Of a stretch of DNA of 5,758 nucleotides, positions 4,207 to 5,758 are shown piece after piece. The notes under the pieces are model-generated. The model was not told the origin of the DNA. It worked only from the letters and a program-made list of their open reading frames with translations, and made no database searches. Position 1 is the first letter of the stretch. Every line of letters begins with the position of its first letter. Source of the stretch: Planctomycetota bacterium. GTDB taxonomy: Bacteria > Planctomycetota > J058 > JARGOJ01. Location: positions 1 through 5,758 of the forward strand of contig JARGOJ010000617.1 in NCBI GenBank assembly GCA_029210225.1. The letters are read 5' to 3'. The position numbers and the translations under genes were made by a program.

Positions 4207-5758
4207 TCAGGAGTTCTTGTTGGTCGCCTTAATGACACGTTCGGCGAGGTAGGCGACCAAGCCAACGATGCGATCCAATTGGGGATCGGTGCTTCGTTCG
4301 TGGGGCAGGTCGACTTCCCGGAAGGTATGGTCTCGCGGGGCCACGAAGCTTCTATGCGTCAGGACATGTTGGTTGCCGCTGCCGAGTTCGACGATGCCCC
4401 CATCGTCCCCATCGACAATCACGAAGCGCCCTTCACAGCGCACATTCTCATGGCCGGGGATCTTGGTGAGGAGGTTCTTTAGGATCTTTAGGCGCATCGC
4501 TGGGAGTCGCTTTGGCGCTCGTTTATAGAGCGCGAGAGCTTTGTTCCAGGTGTTTTTGTTATCGGTCTTAAGCTCGCTATTCCACTGATTCCAGTAGGCG
4601 TGATCTCCAAAGAAGCTAGCGCCGATCATATCGAAGAGGTCTCGGGCAACCTCGGACTCTTGAATAAAGGTGGGGTCGAACTCCCATCCAATCGATTGAA
4701 TTCGTTGCTCTGAGCCACCAATGTAAATGGTGACTTCGTTTTCGCCGAACTTCCGCGTCAGCTCATAATCCTTGGATCGGCCTCGAAGAGGCAAGCCTTT
4801 GTAGGACCTTGATCGACCGAGTCGAGGCGGGTCACTCGGGAAGAAGCATCCTGTGAACTTATCCATCGGGGCTTTTGGAAAGAACAAGCGGAAGAGTTGA
4901 GGGAAGGGTTGCACTTGGCCCGATTCGAGGAGGTCGTCGCGCCAGATTTTGAGTTCTTCCTTCTCCATTCGCATAGGGTGAGCGAGGCCAACGTACTCGA
5001 ACTTTATCGTTAAGGGTTCGTTGAAGACGTCGCAGAGCTCTTTGCCATTCCAGCGGAGGTAGATGGGGTCGGCGCCGACTTCTTCTAAGCCGCGCCAAAT
5101 GAGTCTCTGGCATAGATTCTGACGGACCGGACAGCCCGAGTCAGCGAAGATCGCGGTCCAGGCGACCATGGGCCAAAGCTCTTGATTGGTCAAAGCGCCG
5201 TCAAGCCGGGTTGTCCATTGCTCAATGACTCGATCGGACTCTCTCTGACACTGCCGCTCGAAGCCGAGGGAGTAGTCGGGGTTGTCCTTCTCGATATCGA
5301 CGTTCATCTTGCCTTTGAGATCAAAGGAGAGCCAGTCTGGGAGCTTGAGGGCCGGGGCCATCACGTCGTTGAGTTGATCCTCGGGGAGCCCCATTTCGTC
5401 ACGGCATGCGTCTCTAATTTTTTCTAATCGTTGGAGGCAAACGCGGCGTTTGATGCTTGAGAGTAGTGGTTTGATGGCTCGAAGGCTGAGAACCGGGGGA
5501 AACTGTTTCAAGGCTTCGATGGCGGCCAGGGCCAAGGTGGGTTCTTCCTTACCAGCGCGCGCCGTTTCCCAAGTGATCGTTTTAACGATCCAGTCTCGCG
5601 CAGATTCGTCGTCGAGGCTTTGAGTCAGGCGCGCCAGGGCCTTTTCACAAAGTTTGGTCGAGACCGGGTCGCGGCGGCTGACGGGGGTCCGAGACCGAAT
5701 CGTCAGCATCTTCTTGGCTTTTTCAAGCGGCCACTTGTTTGGGTCGGCTTCGAGGCTT
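4207..5758 (-). CDS. DUF4132 domain protein (MolR/YehI-like), 5'-partial
   Basis: The frame is open to the window edge: in-frame codons without a stop continue upstream of the Met at 5709, so the gene is truncated and that Met is probably internal. Residues are counted from it. Residues about 55-105 look like helical-repeat sequence. GLPEDQLNDVMAPAL (107-121) matches the family pattern of a Gly-Leu, an Asp and a following Pro-Leu segment. The DUF4132 core follows at about 160-280: LCQRLIWRG (199-207), then LAHPMRM (242-248), an EELKIW stretch, and QPFPQLFR (267-274), the most telling family motif. The C-terminal part (about 320-495) has alternating beta-type segments and ends in a probable helix. 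No signal peptide or membrane segment is visible in this part, so it is probably cytoplasmic. DUF4132 proteins are usually large; their function is not established, and the molybdate-regulator label of the E. coli member is weakly supported. It is the first visible gene of an operon with the SDR. Confidence 0.8.
   Translation of the reverse strand, partial: SLEADPNKWPLEKAKKMLTIRSRTPVSRRDPVSTKLCEKALARLTQSLDDESARDWIVKTITWETARAGKEEPTLALAAIEALKQFPPVLSLRAIKPLLSSIKRRVCLQRLEKIRDACRDEMGLPEDQLNDVMAPALKLPDWLSFDLKGKMNVDIEKDNPDYSLGFERQCQRESDRVIEQWTTRLDGALTNQELWPMVAWTAIFADSGCPVRQNLCQRLIWRGLEEVGADPIYLRWNGKELCDVFNEPLTIKFEYVGLAHPMRMEKEELKIWRDDLLESGQVQPFPQLFRLFFPKAPMDKFTGCFFPSDPPRLGRSRSYKGLPLRGRSKDYELTRKFGENEVTIYIGGSEQRIQSIGWEFDPTFIQESEVARDLFDMIGASFFGDHAYWNQWNSELKTDNKNTWNKALALYKRAPKRLPAMRLKILKNLLTKIPGHENVRCEGRFVIVDGDDGGIVELGSGNQHVLTHRSFVAPRDHTFREVDLPHERSTDPQLDRIVGLVAYLAERVIKATNKNS

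Overview
The window is bacterial: genes are densely packed, several starts carry Shine-Dalgarno sequences, GTG/TTG starts are possible, and one sigma70-type promoter is recognisable. It holds five protein genes in two opposed groups. The phylum cannot be fixed from the sequence. The two-domain alpha/beta hydrolase resembles proteins I associate with Planctomycetota and similar environmental bacteria, and the DUF4132 and phasin-like proteins fit a free-living, PHA-type metabolism, but this is a weak inference. I see no tRNA, rRNA, CRISPR array, transposase or phage gene.

Left part (+ strand, 1-2566): a prolyl-oligopeptidase-type serine hydrolase whose 5' end lies outside the window is followed after 8 bases by an endonuclease/exonuclease/phosphatase (EEP) protein with clear CCR4/nocturnin-like signatures. 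The two are probably co-transcribed and translationally coupled. A candidate intrinsic terminator follows at about 2621-2659.

Middle part (about 2567-3486): an independent transcription unit. A near-consensus promoter (2694-2721) carries one 11-bp palindrome inside its spacer and a second just after the expected transcription start, which is a typical arrangement for repressor control. It drives a 181-residue, highly charged helical protein with an exact 22-residue duplication, a short phasin-like segment and a Lys/Glu/Ala-rich tail. The convergent intergenic region after it (3323-3486) contains crossing inverted repeats, a GC-rich hairpin and a 14-bp tandem repeat.

Right part (- strand, 5758-3487): a DUF4132 (MolR/YehI-like) protein, open at the window edge, is followed 21 bases later by a classical short-chain dehydrogenase/reductase. 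They look like a two-gene operon reading towards the middle.

The most distinctive item is the operator-controlled repeat/phasin-like gene. The CCR4-like EEP protein is the second. Nothing here shows a complete new multi-gene system, and no functional link between the two flanking operons can be shown from the sequence.
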